The notes under the pieces: generated by a model
Told to the model about the DNA's origin: nothing
The model's input: the letters and a program-made list of their open reading frames with translations, nothing else
Database searches by the model: none
From: UBA9647 sp049522195
GTDB taxonomy: Bacteria > Bacteroidota > Ignavibacteria > UBA10030
Reading direction: 5' to 3'
NCBI GenBank assembly: GCA_049522195.1
Contig: JBEKOB010000028.1
Span: forward strand, 1-52,712
Length of the DNA: 52,712 nucleotides
In this document: one piece after another, positions 33,677 to 41,285 of the stretch
Layout of the letters: each line of letters opens with the position of its first letter
Numbering within the stretch: position 1 is the stretch's first letter
Made by a program: the position numbers and the translations under genes

Positions 33677-33805
33677 TTTCCTTGAGGTCTGTACGACTTT
33701 CTCGGCTCCCCACTCTCCAGCCGCTATGACTTCCCTGCGAAGTCCTGGGCAGCGATAGTCAACAGGGGCTTCAGATTTCACCCAACAAACGGCGACCCCT
33801 TTATC

Positions 33806-34906
33806 ATGGATGAACAAAAGATCCGCGTTTTGCTCGCAGACGACGAAGATGGGCTGAGAAGCACCATCGCAGCCTGGCTAAGCGACGAAGGCTTTGAGGT
33901 TGAGCAGGCGGCGGATGGTCTGGAAGCAATCAAGCTGGTACAATCCAAGGACTTCGACATTGCCCTCCTCGACATCAAAATGCCCGGAGTCAACGGACTC
34001 GAGGTGCTTCGGTTCATCAAAAAGAACTCCCCGACAACCGACGCCGTCATGATGACGGCCATGAGCGATGTGAACATGGCGGTTGAGGCCATGAAGCTGG
34101 GCTCGAAGGAGTACCTGACTAAGCCCATCGATCTTGATCAACTTGTTCCCCAGTTGCACTCGCTGATCCGCAAGCGTGATGCCGAAGAGCGTATCCGGCA
34201 ACTGCAGGCGGAACACACCGCCCGGTTGCTGTACGATCTCCATAATCCAATTTCGGGGCTCCGGCAGAGCATTGGGTATCTGCTGAAAGAAATGGCAGGA
34301 CCGGTCAGCGAACACCAGAAAGAGCTGTTGGGATACATGACCAGCTCGATCGACAGAGTCATTGGTCTCCTGACAGACATGATGGACCTCACCAAGCTTG
34401 AGGCAGGGCGGGTGCGGCTCAACAAGGGAATCAGCGCTATGGGCGACCTCGTTCAAGAGGTGGCGCAGGAGTTCCACGTTCCTCTTGAGGCAAACAAGAT
34501 CACGATCGATATTCATCCGGAACCCGACCTGCCGACGATCGAATTCGATCGTCAGAAAATTCTCCAGGTGATGCAAAACCTCCTGAGCAATGCTGTCCGT
34601 ACCACCCCCGCCCAGGGCGTCGTCATCATTCATGTCCGGAAGATCGCAATGGTGATGGAAGAGGGACAACAGCCGGCTGACTATATCATGGTTTCCGTCT
34701 TCAACAGCGGTCCCGGTATCCCGCAGGAGGAACTCCCTCTCATCTTTGATCGATACCGGAACGTCGCGAACTCAAAGGACGACCAAAAAACGAATCTCGG
34801 CCTCATCATTTGCCAGCGCATCATTGAAGCGCACAGCGGCAAAATCTGGGTCGAGTCTGAAACCAACAAAGGGGCAACTTTCTACTTTGCACTTCCAATT
34901 CGCTAA
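33806..34906 (+). CDS. Receiver-histidine kinase hybrid without sensor domain
   Basis: 366 residues, soluble. An N-terminal receiver domain (1-120) has phospho-acceptor Asp56 (ALLDIKMPG) and Lys106. A HisKA segment follows (about 130-200; His146 in LLYDLHNPISG), then a HATPase domain (215-366) with N-box QNLLSNAVR, NSGPGIP and LGLIICQRIIEAHSG. The kinase is thus controlled by phosphorylation of its own receiver rather than by a sensor. A sigma54 activator follows after 15 nt, a SixA-type phosphatase after that, and an Hpt protein further down, so a phosphorelay is plausible. A strong promoter lies upstream. Confidence 0.93.
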   Translation: MDEQKIRVLLADDEDGLRSTIAAWLSDEGFEVEQAADGLEAIKLVQSKDFDIALLDIKMPGVNGLEVLRFIKKNSPTTDAVMMTAMSDVNMAVEAMKLGSKEYLTKPIDLDQLVPQLHSLIRKRDAEERIRQLQAEHTARLLYDLHNPISGLRQSIGYLLKEMAGPVSEHQKELLGYMTSSIDRVIGLLTDMMDLTKLEAGRVRLNKGISAMGDLVQEVAQEFHVPLEANKITIDIHPEPDLPTIEFDRQKILQVMQNLLSNAVRTTPAQGVVIIHVRKIAMVMEEGQQPADYIMVSVFNSGPGIPQEELPLIFDRYRNVANSKDDQKTNLGLIICQRIIEAHSGKIWVESETNKGATFYFALPIR

Positions 34907-34921
34907 CGCTGGTCTTGGTGC

Positions 34922-36307
34922 ATGAGCACGACAAAAGTACCGACATCAGTTCTCGCAGTCGACGATGAAGCCCCCCTCCTTATGGCCATCAAAGGGGTGC
35001 TGGAAGAAGAGGGGTATTACGTTCAGACCGCCCAGGACGGCGTGACGGCCATTAATTGTATTCAGTCAGCTCCATTCGATGTTGTTTTACTCGACGTCAA
35101 GATGCCACGCGTCGATGGCATCGAAGTGCTGCGCTTCATCAAGGAACATTACCTGGACACGCAGGTCATCATGTTGACAGGCGTCAGCGATGTTCGAACC
35201 GCCGTCGAGTGCATGCAGGTTGGTGCCTTCCACTACATCACCAAGCCATATTCCATAGAAGAGTTACTGACCATCATCGAACGGGCGCTGGAACGTAAAA
35301 AGCTTGTGCTGCAAAACAAGGCAATGAAGTCGGAGCTGGAGCGGCACACGCTCTCCTCGCAGATCGTCAGCCAGAGCAAAGCCTTCCTGGACATCCTGAA
35401 CCTCGCCGCACGTATTGCTCCTACAGATTCCACCGTCCTCATACAGGGAGCGAGTGGGACGGGCAAGGAACTGATCGCGAACTTCCTCCATATGAACAGC
35501 GCCCGCAAGGGCTTCCCAATGATGGCCCTCAACTGTTCGTCAATACCCGAGTCGCTCATCGAAAGCGAAATCTTCGGGCACGAGAAAGGGGCATTCACCG
35601 ACGCAACCTCTGCCAAAGAGGGATTGGTGGAGATTGCCAATGATGGAACGCTGTTTCTCGACGAGATCGGCGAGATCTCTATGATGATCCAGCCGAAGCT
35701 GCTGCGATTTCTTCAGACTGGTGAGTATCGTCGCGTCGGCGGAAACAAGAACCTGAGGTCTGACGTTCGGATCATCTCAGCAACGAACAAAGATTTGTTG
35801 CAGGAAGTCGGCGCGGGCCGGTTCCGGGAAGACCTCCTCTACCGGCTCAATGTCATTACGCTGAATCTCCCCTCCCTGCGCGAACGCAAAGAAGACATTC
35901 CAATCCTTGTCGAGCACTTTTTGAAGAAGCATGTGCGGACAAAGGGTTCAAAACGGTTGGATGAAAAAGCCCTTGAATTACTGATGAAGTACGACTGGCC
36001 TGGAAATGTGCGAGAGTTGGAAAATGTGATTGAACGCGCCGCGATCCTGTCACGGGATGAGGTCATCCGGGTGGTTGATCTTGCTCTTCCCATCGGAACG
36101 CGCTCGCTCATCGAGCCGCTCCTGCCGATTGACCCTGGAAGTCCCCGGCTTGGAAGCGCTGTCCCCATGACCGAGATCGAGAAGGCCCACATAGACGGTG
36201 TGCTGAAATCGGTAAGCTGGAATAAGAATATTGCAGCGAAAATCCTCGGCATCAGTCTGAAAACGCTCTATACAAAGATCCAGCAGTACGATCTCACCAA
36301 ACCCTGA
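34922..36307 (+). CDS. Sigma54-dependent response regulator (NtrC family)
   Basis: 461 residues. The receiver domain (1-125) has Asp58 (VLLDVKMPRVDG). The AAA+ domain (about 145-375) has Walker A GASGTGKE (176-183), the sigma54-contact loop GAFTDA (223-228, a common variant of GAFTGA) and Walker B TLFLDE. The C-terminal Fis-type helix-turn-helix (about 430-458) reads NIAAKILGISLKTLYTKIQQY. It activates transcription by RNA polymerase with RpoN. By position its cognate kinase is the REC-histidine kinase immediately upstream. I found no good TGGCAC-N5-TTGC sigma54 site by eye in the nearby gaps. Confidence 0.95.
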   Translation: MSTTKVPTSVLAVDDEAPLLMAIKGVLEEEGYYVQTAQDGVTAINCIQSAPFDVVLLDVKMPRVDGIEVLRFIKEHYLDTQVIMLTGVSDVRTAVECMQVGAFHYITKPYSIEELLTIIERALERKKLVLQNKAMKSELERHTLSSQIVSQSKAFLDILNLAARIAPTDSTVLIQGASGTGKELIANFLHMNSARKGFPMMALNCSSIPESLIESEIFGHEKGAFTDATSAKEGLVEIANDGTLFLDEIGEISMMIQPKLLRFLQTGEYRRVGGNKNLRSDVRIISATNKDLLQEVGAGRFREDLLYRLNVITLNLPSLRERKEDIPILVEHFLKKHVRTKGSKRLDEKALELLMKYDWPGNVRELENVIERAAILSRDEVIRVVDLALPIGTRSLIEPLLPIDPGSPRLGSAVPMTEIEKAHIDGVLKSVSWNKNIAAKILGISLKTLYTKIQQYDLTKP

Positions 36308-36383
36308 GCAGTTGAACACTCGAACCCGAGGTGATTGACGCTCGAACGACGCAGCACGATTTTCTTACTCCTGCCCGATCGGT

Positions 36384-36866
36384 ATGATCATCTATTTGCT
36401 CCGCCATGGCGATGCCGTTGACACGGGGCGGTTCGAAGACAGCCAGCGCCCCCTGAGCGATTTGGGCCGACGGCAGTCATCGGCAGTCGGTAAGTATCTT
36501 GCCGTGTCGCAGGCGGAAATTCAGCGGATCTGGTGCAGTCCCATGCTGCGCGCACAGCAGACCGGGGAAGCGGTGAGGCAGGAATTGGGCCTGGTTGTGA
36601 TTGAACCCACTGAGCTGCTTCTCTCGTCCGGAGACCCCTGGGAAATCGTCCGGGAACTGCAGAAGAGCCCGTTACGGAACGTTCTGCTCGTTGGACACGA
36701 ACCTCATCTCAGCCGGACAATCTCTCTCCTTCTCTGGGGGGATATCAGGAGCCGAGTGGAAATGAAAAAATGCAGCCTCGCATGCGTCTCAACTCCCGAT
36801 CCTCTGGAGGAAGGCCGCGGAGTTCTCCAGTGGCTTGTTTCATCTGAGCAGACACCCAAGCAGTAG
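36384..36866 (+). CDS. sixA: SixA-type phosphohistidine phosphatase
   Basis: 160 residues of the histidine phosphatase (phosphoglycerate mutase-like) superfamily, small-protein branch. The RHG motif is at 7-9 (YLLRHGDAVD). CSPMLRAQQTGEA carries the second Arg and VGHEPHLSRT the second His. SixA removes phosphate from histidines of Hpt domains, as shown for E. coli ArcB. Its place directly after a kinase and response regulator, with an Hpt gene 2.8 kb downstream, fits a role as an off-switch in the same relay. Confidence 0.88.
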   Translation: MIIYLLRHGDAVDTGRFEDSQRPLSDLGRRQSSAVGKYLAVSQAEIQRIWCSPMLRAQQTGEAVRQELGLVVIEPTELLLSSGDPWEIVRELQKSPLRNVLLVGHEPHLSRTISLLLWGDIRSRVEMKKCSLACVSTPDPLEEGRGVLQWLVSSEQTPKQ

Positions 36867-36917
36867 TTCTGGCGGAGACCAGAGAAGACGCTCATCATGT
36901 TTTGGAAGGATCGTGCC

Positions 36918-37400
36918 ATGGAACTGAAAACTGTCAAAATCGAGAAACCCGAAGACACAAACTTCATTCTCGGGCAATCACACTTCATCAAAACGGTTGA
37001 AGACATCCACGAAGCTATTGTTCAGACCAACTCACAGATGAAGTTCGGCGTTGGTTTCTGCGAGTCGTCCGGCCCAGCGCTCGTGCGCTACACCGGCAAT
37101 GACCCCTCGCTCATCGAGCTCGCAAAGCGCAATGCAATCGCCTTGTCGTGCGGCCATTGCTTCATCCTGTTCATGGAACACGGATTCCCTGTCAATATCC
37201 TCAATACGATCAAAAACATTCCCGAGGTCTGCACGATCTACTGCGCGACCGCGAATGCAGTAGAGGTCATTGTGGCCGAGACAGATCAGGGAAGAGGTAT
37301 CCTGGGAGTCATCGACGGCGTCAAGACGAAAGGTATTGAGACAGAAGCAGATATTAAGGTGCGAAAGGAATTCCTGAGAAAGATCGGCTACAAGCTGTAA
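36918..37400 (+). CDS. Adenosine-specific kinase family protein
   Basis: 160 residues matching the adenosine-specific kinase family (Pfam Adenosine_kin), best known in archaea and thermophiles. Family stretches include NFILGQSHFIKTVEDIHEA, MKFGVGFCESSGPALVR, SCGHCFILFMEHGFPVN and the C-terminal GILGVIDG. Substrate specificity rests on few studies, so adenosine phosphorylation is a family inference. ATG at 36918 is preferred over 36897 because GGAAGGA lies 7 nt upstream. Adenosine deaminase is encoded 3.7 kb away on the other strand, so adenosine handling may be a shared theme. Confidence 0.88.
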   Translation: MELKTVKIEKPEDTNFILGQSHFIKTVEDIHEAIVQTNSQMKFGVGFCESSGPALVRYTGNDPSLIELAKRNAIALSCGHCFILFMEHGFPVNILNTIKNIPEVCTIYCATANAVEVIVAETDQGRGILGVIDGVKTKGIETEADIKVRKEFLRKIGYKL

Positions 37401-37467
37401 ATGACGCAGGATCACTTTCGGTCACGCTGTGCCGCATAAACCATCACGACTATAACCAGAGGTCCCG

Positions 37468-37896
37468 ATGAAGTCATTTCTCCCACTGCTCGTGCTCGTA
37501 GGCTTGCTCGCCGGCTGCTCGACAAGCCGATCATTCATGACTGATGCCAAGACCATCGGTCCGTATAGTCCGGCTGTCCAAGTCGGCAACTTCCTCTATC
37601 TCTCAGGTCAGATTGCCATGAAGCCCGGAACAACCGAGCTTGCGGGTGACGACATCGAAACACAGGCTCGCCAGGCGCTCGAAAACATCAAATCGATCTT
37701 GACGAAGGCTGGATATGAGATGACCGACGTTGTGCAATGCACTGTTTATTTGAAAGACATGAATGACTTCGCAAAAATGAACCAGATCTATGGCGGCTTT
37801 TTCGTCCAGGGCCGTTACCCAACCCGCACGACGGTGGAAGTTTCGAATCTTCCTGCGAAAGCGAAAATCGAGATTACCGCCGTAGCATGCAAGTGA
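37468..37896 (+). CDS. Lipid-anchored RidA-family protein
   Basis: 142 residues. The first 17 form a type II signal peptide with lipobox LLAGC (Cys17). The rest is a complete RidA/YjgF domain: IGPYSPAVQVGNFLYLSGQI, Arg120 in RYPTRTTVEV and Glu135 in KIEITAVA correspond to the conserved catalytic pair. Cytoplasmic RidA hydrolyses reactive enamines and imines such as 2-aminoacrylate. Here the domain would act outside the cytoplasm, bound to a membrane, which is unusual. urocanate hydratase follows 32 nt downstream, or overlaps if its earlier ATG is used. Confidence 0.9.
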   Translation: MKSFLPLLVLVGLLAGCSTSRSFMTDAKTIGPYSPAVQVGNFLYLSGQIAMKPGTTELAGDDIETQARQALENIKSILTKAGYEMTDVVQCTVYLKDMNDFAKMNQIYGGFFVQGRYPTRTTVEVSNLPAKAKIEITAVACK

Positions 37897-37928
37897 CATC
37901 AGATAACGACGACAAACGGAATCAAGTC

Positions 37929-39605
37929 ATGAAAACGAAAAGCGCGCCGCCCCGACACCGTCCCGTGCACGCACCGCGCGGAACAACGCTCAGCTGTAAA
38001 GGTTGGATTCAAGAAGCCGCTCTAAGAATGTTGATGAACAATCTGGATCCAGAGGTCGCCGAAAAGCCTGCCGAGCTTATCGTCTATGGCGGAACGGGAA
38101 AAGCTGCACGAAACTGGACGTGCTACGAGTCGATCGTCTCAAGTCTCAAGAGCCTTGAAAACGATGAGACTCTTCTTGTTCAATCAGGAAAGCCTGTCGG
38201 GATTTTCAAGACTCATACAAACGCGCCGCGCGTTCTTATCAGCAATTCTATGCTTGTCCCGAAATGGGCAACATGGGATGAATTCCGCAGGCTCGAAGCC
38301 CTCGGGCTTACGATGTACGGACAGATGACTGCCGGAAGTTGGATTTACATCGGGAGTCAGGGAATTCTCCAGGGAACGTACGAGACGTTTGCTGCGTGCG
38401 GAGTTCAGCATTTTCACGGATCGCTCGCTGGCAAGTTCTTGTTGACCTCCGGCCTTGGCGGGATGGGCGGAGCTCAGCCCCTGGCTGCAACAATGAACGG
38501 TGCAGCGTGCCTCGTTGTTGAGGTCGATCCGGACCGCATCCAGCGAAGGCTCAAGACAAGCTATCTTGATACGATGTCCGACAATCTTGAGGATGCCCTC
38601 ACTCAAATCCGCGCAGCGAAGGCAAAGAAGCTTCCGCTCTCTGTTGGGCTGCTTGGCAACGCGTCGGAGATTATCCCAAAAATTGCTGACGGAAAATTTC
38701 TGCCCGACATTGCGACTGACCAGACATCGGCACACGACACGCTGAACGGTTATGTCCCCGCCGGCATGTCATATGCGAAAGCACTTGCGCTTCGGAAAAA
38801 GGACCCGGAAAGATACATTGCGCTCGCGAAGGCTTCGATCGTCGCTCATGTGAAAGGCCTGCTGAAGCTTCAGAAGAGAGGATCGATCGTGTTTGACTAC
38901 GGCAACAACATCCGCGGCGAGGCGCAGTCGAACGGCTTGAAAAACGCGTTTGCGATTCCGGGATTTGTTCCTGAATACATCAGGCCGCTATTCTGCGACG
39001 GCAAAGGACCGTTTCGATGGGCAGCTCTCTCCGGCGATCCGGAAGATATCTACCGGACCGACAGGGCAATTCTGGAGACCTTCCCGGAGAACAAGCAGCT
39101 GTGCAACTGGATTGAGAAAGCTCAAAACCAGATCGCTTTTCAGGGATTACCGGCACGAATTTGCTGGCTCGGCTACGGCGAGAGAGCCAAGATGGGGAAA
39201 ATCTTCAACGACCTCGTTGCGAGAGGCGAAGTGAAAGCCCCGATCGTGATCGGGCGCGATCATCTCGACTGTGGAAGCGTCGCTTCCCCGAACCGGGAGA
39301 CCGAACGCATGAAAGACGGCAGCGATGCCATTGCGGATTGGCCCATCCTGAATGCGCTTCTGAACGCCGTCGGAGGTGCAAGCTGGGTCAGCGTCCACCA
39401 TGGAGGCGGCGTTGGGATAGGACTCTCCATTCACGCGGGCATGGTGGTCGTGTGCGATGGCTCGAAAGACGCCGAAGATCGCCTCCAGCGTGTATTGACG
39501 TACGATCCCGGAATGGGCATTGTGCGGCACGCGGACGCGGGTTATGAAAGGGCCATCAAGAACGCCCAGGCGTGGGGCATCAGAATCCCGATGTTGAAAT
39601 CGTAG
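37929..39605 (+). CDS. hutU: Urocanate hydratase
   Basis: 558 residues, usual for the family. Converts urocanate to imidazolonepropionate, the second step of histidine degradation, with NAD+ as a catalytic group. Signatures include LIVYGGTGKAARNW near residue 50, the NAD-binding LTSGLGGMGGAQPLAATMNG, VFDYGNNIRGEA, RICWLGYGERAKMG and HHGGGVGIGLSIHAG. ATG at 37929 is chosen; an ATG at 37887 overlaps the RidA stop and adds 14 polar residues. Neither has a strong ribosome binding site. imidazolonepropionase (next step) is 2.6 kb downstream, with four other genes between. Confidence 0.96.
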   Translation: MKTKSAPPRHRPVHAPRGTTLSCKGWIQEAALRMLMNNLDPEVAEKPAELIVYGGTGKAARNWTCYESIVSSLKSLENDETLLVQSGKPVGIFKTHTNAPRVLISNSMLVPKWATWDEFRRLEALGLTMYGQMTAGSWIYIGSQGILQGTYETFAACGVQHFHGSLAGKFLLTSGLGGMGGAQPLAATMNGAACLVVEVDPDRIQRRLKTSYLDTMSDNLEDALTQIRAAKAKKLPLSVGLLGNASEIIPKIADGKFLPDIATDQTSAHDTLNGYVPAGMSYAKALALRKKDPERYIALAKASIVAHVKGLLKLQKRGSIVFDYGNNIRGEAQSNGLKNAFAIPGFVPEYIRPLFCDGKGPFRWAALSGDPEDIYRTDRAILETFPENKQLCNWIEKAQNQIAFQGLPARICWLGYGERAKMGKIFNDLVARGEVKAPIVIGRDHLDCGSVASPNRETERMKDGSDAIADWPILNALLNAVGGASWVSVHHGGGVGIGLSIHAGMVVVCDGSKDAEDRLQRVLTYDPGMGIVRHADAGYERAIKNAQAWGIRIPMLKS

Positions 39606-39663
39606 AAGGGGAACAATTCTTCCAGGTTCTGGTGTTTGACTTGGAATAAGAGAGGACCAAACG

Positions 39664-40068
39664 ATGACACCGCCCTCTGCGGGCGCAAATCTCGGCACGC
39701 TGGAAGCAGCAATCATGGATCGGCTCGGGCAACTGGGGCTGGAGGCCGATCCGGACTTCATGCTCGAGTTGATCGATTCGTATGCCCCCCTGTTCGAGAA
39801 ACTCCACAATTCCCTTCTTGATTCGCATTCGAAGAAAGACCGCACCAAAATCCACTACGCAGCTCACTCGCTGAAAGGCGCAAGCCTGAATATTGGAGCA
39901 GCTGACCTTGCCGCAGTCTCCCGAGCGATTGAGGACCTGTCTGAAAAGGCAGACTTCGGGACAATCGATCCTCTTCTTCCGGCGCTCGATGTCGAACTAA
40001 AAAAAACGAACGAGGCTCTTCTCTCGATCAAGACCAAGCTCTCGCACGACAAATCTTCGAAATCATGA
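39664..40068 (+). CDS. Hpt (histidine phosphotransfer) domain protein
   Basis: 134 residues, a stand-alone Hpt four-helix bundle. The phospho-acceptor is His68 in AAHSLKGASLNIG, which matches the HxLKGxSxxxG consensus. Such proteins shuttle phosphate between receiver domains. The receivers of the REC-histidine kinase and the sigma54 activator upstream are candidate partners, and the SixA-type phosphatase a candidate antagonist. GAGG precedes the ATG. The next gene starts 1 nt after its stop. Confidence 0.9.
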   Translation: MTPPSAGANLGTLEAAIMDRLGQLGLEADPDFMLELIDSYAPLFEKLHNSLLDSHSKKDRTKIHYAAHSLKGASLNIGAADLAAVSRAIEDLSEKADFGTIDPLLPALDVELKKTNEALLSIKTKLSHDKSSKS

Positions 40069-40069
40069 C

Positions 40070-41026
40070 ATGAGTGGACACCCGGCTATGCGCTTCGTGA
40101 TCATGGGCAGCGGAGGTATCGGTGGATTCTTTGGCGCGAGGCTTGCCCACGCCGGAGAAGACGTATGGTTTATCGCACGCGGGAATCACCTCGCAGCAAT
40201 GAAGAAAGACGGGCTCCGTATCAACTCGACGGGCGGCAATTTCACCATCCCTCCGGGCACGATGACAGACGACGTGGCCTCGATCGGCCAAGCCGATGTC
40301 GTCCTGTTCTGCGTCAAGTCGTACGACACAGAATCAGCAGCCCGACAACTTATCCCGATCCTGCACGACAGCTCGCTTATTATCCCTCTCCAAAACGGCG
40401 TCGATAACGAAGACAAGATAAGGAAGGTGATCCCACGCGGTGACGTGTACGGCGGAGTCGCTTACATTTCCTCCCGCATAACAGCCCCCGGCGAGATCAC
40501 GGAGGTGGGTGGATTTCAGCGAATCGTTTTCGGACCTCAGGGACCGGCGATCAACTTGAATGCATCAAGAGTTCATGAAGCCTTCCTGCACGCCGGGATC
40601 AAATCACAACTCCAGGATGACATCACCAAGGAGCTCTGGAGAAAACTCATCTTCATTGCTTCGATGGGCTCGCTGACCGCGCTGTCTCGCCTGACACACG
40701 GGGATATTCTGGCCAATCAGCGGATGGTGAGCCTGATGTTCGACGCCATGCGAGAAGTGCAAGCGGTTGCCTGGAAGCTTGGCGTTGACGTCGAGCCGGT
40801 GGACGAGCCGCGGGTGCTCGAAGGATTGAAGCGCTTCAGCGACGATACACGTTCGTCAATGTACTTCGATCTGGCGGCAGGCAAACCGATGGAAGTTGAA
40901 GCTCTTAACGGGACAGTCGTTCGCCTGGGCGAACAGTTGGGTGTCCCGACACCAATTCATCGAGTGATTTACTCCGTCCTGCTCCCCTACCATCTCAAAC
41001 ATTCGCAGCAACACTCCGCACGGTAG
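40070..41026 (+). CDS. panE: 2-dehydropantoate 2-reductase-like protein (PanE/ApbA family)
   Basis: 318 residues. The NADPH-binding Rossmann motif GSGGIGGFFGARLAHAG lies near the N-terminus. VKSYDTESAA, NGVDNE (catalytic Asn region) and LWRKLIFIASMGSLTAL (catalytic Lys region) follow the family. The canonical reaction is reduction of ketopantoate to pantoate for CoA synthesis. Paralogues with other substrates are common, so the symbol is provisional. The ATG at 40070 comes 1 nt after the Hpt stop; ATG at 40088 is an alternative. No other pantothenate gene is nearby. Confidence 0.85.
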   Translation: MSGHPAMRFVIMGSGGIGGFFGARLAHAGEDVWFIARGNHLAAMKKDGLRINSTGGNFTIPPGTMTDDVASIGQADVVLFCVKSYDTESAARQLIPILHDSSLIIPLQNGVDNEDKIRKVIPRGDVYGGVAYISSRITAPGEITEVGGFQRIVFGPQGPAINLNASRVHEAFLHAGIKSQLQDDITKELWRKLIFIASMGSLTALSRLTHGDILANQRMVSLMFDAMREVQAVAWKLGVDVEPVDEPRVLEGLKRFSDDTRSSMYFDLAAGKPMEVEALNGTVVRLGEQLGVPTPIHRVIYSVLLPYHLKHSQQHSAR

Positions 41027-41043
41027 TTCAAAACAGATCAATC

Positions 41044-41262
41044 ATGACATCCGATCTGCATGTTCCTGAAGTTGGGTTATGTGCTGAATGCCGGCATGCC
41101 ACCCGCATCACGAGCGCCCGTGGAGGATCGTTCACATTATGTGAACGATCGAAGACAGACACGCGATATGCGCGATACCCGCGACTGCCAGTCTTAGCCT
41201 GTCCGGGATTCGAACCGAAACAGTCCACTCCCTCCTCCACAACACCGCGTCCGCTTGCTTGA
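41044..41262 (+). CDS. Small four-cysteine protein, putative zinc-binding
   Basis: 72 residues. Four cysteines (13, 16, 33, 53) lie in GLCAECRHAT, FTLCERSKTD and LACPGFEP, a spacing that suggests a single zinc site. The core from CAECRHA to CPGFEP reads like a conserved family that I recall in several phyla as an uncharacterised protein. The last ~14 residues are low-complexity Pro/Ser/Thr. The function is unknown. A perfect 25-nt palindrome lies within the gene at 41126-41150. It sits between panE and a methyltransferase gene, in the same direction. Confidence 0.75.
   Translation: MTSDLHVPEVGLCAECRHATRITSARGGSFTLCERSKTDTRYARYPRLPVLACPGFEPKQSTPSSTTPRPLA
41126..41150. repeat. Perfect 25-nt palindrome inside a coding region
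   Basis: GATCGTTCACAT (41126-41137), central T, ATGTGAACGATC (41139-41150): twelve matched pairs with no mismatch. It codes for part of the four-Cys protein around FTLCERS. As DNA it has the form of a dimeric-regulator operator; as RNA it would make a very tight hairpin. Confidence 0.7.
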
Positions 41263-41285
41263 TTCTTTAGGCACTTCTTTGTTTC

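Noticed and set aside
33878..34669. 263-codon frame antisense to the REC-histidine kinase gene
   Set aside because: The kinase motifs on the plus strand are complete, and the antisense product is His/Leu-rich without domain features.
35588..35605. GAFTDA instead of GAFTGA in the sigma54 activator, considered as a loss of sigma54 contact
   Set aside because: Asp at this place is a frequent natural variant, and the rest of the AAA+ domain is intact, so it is not evidence of inactivation.
41200..41216. tRNA T-arm-like sequence GGTTCGAATCCCGGAC on the minus strand
   Set aside because: No acceptor, D or anticodon arm can be built around it, and it is fully explained by codons for CPGFEP in the four-Cys protein.
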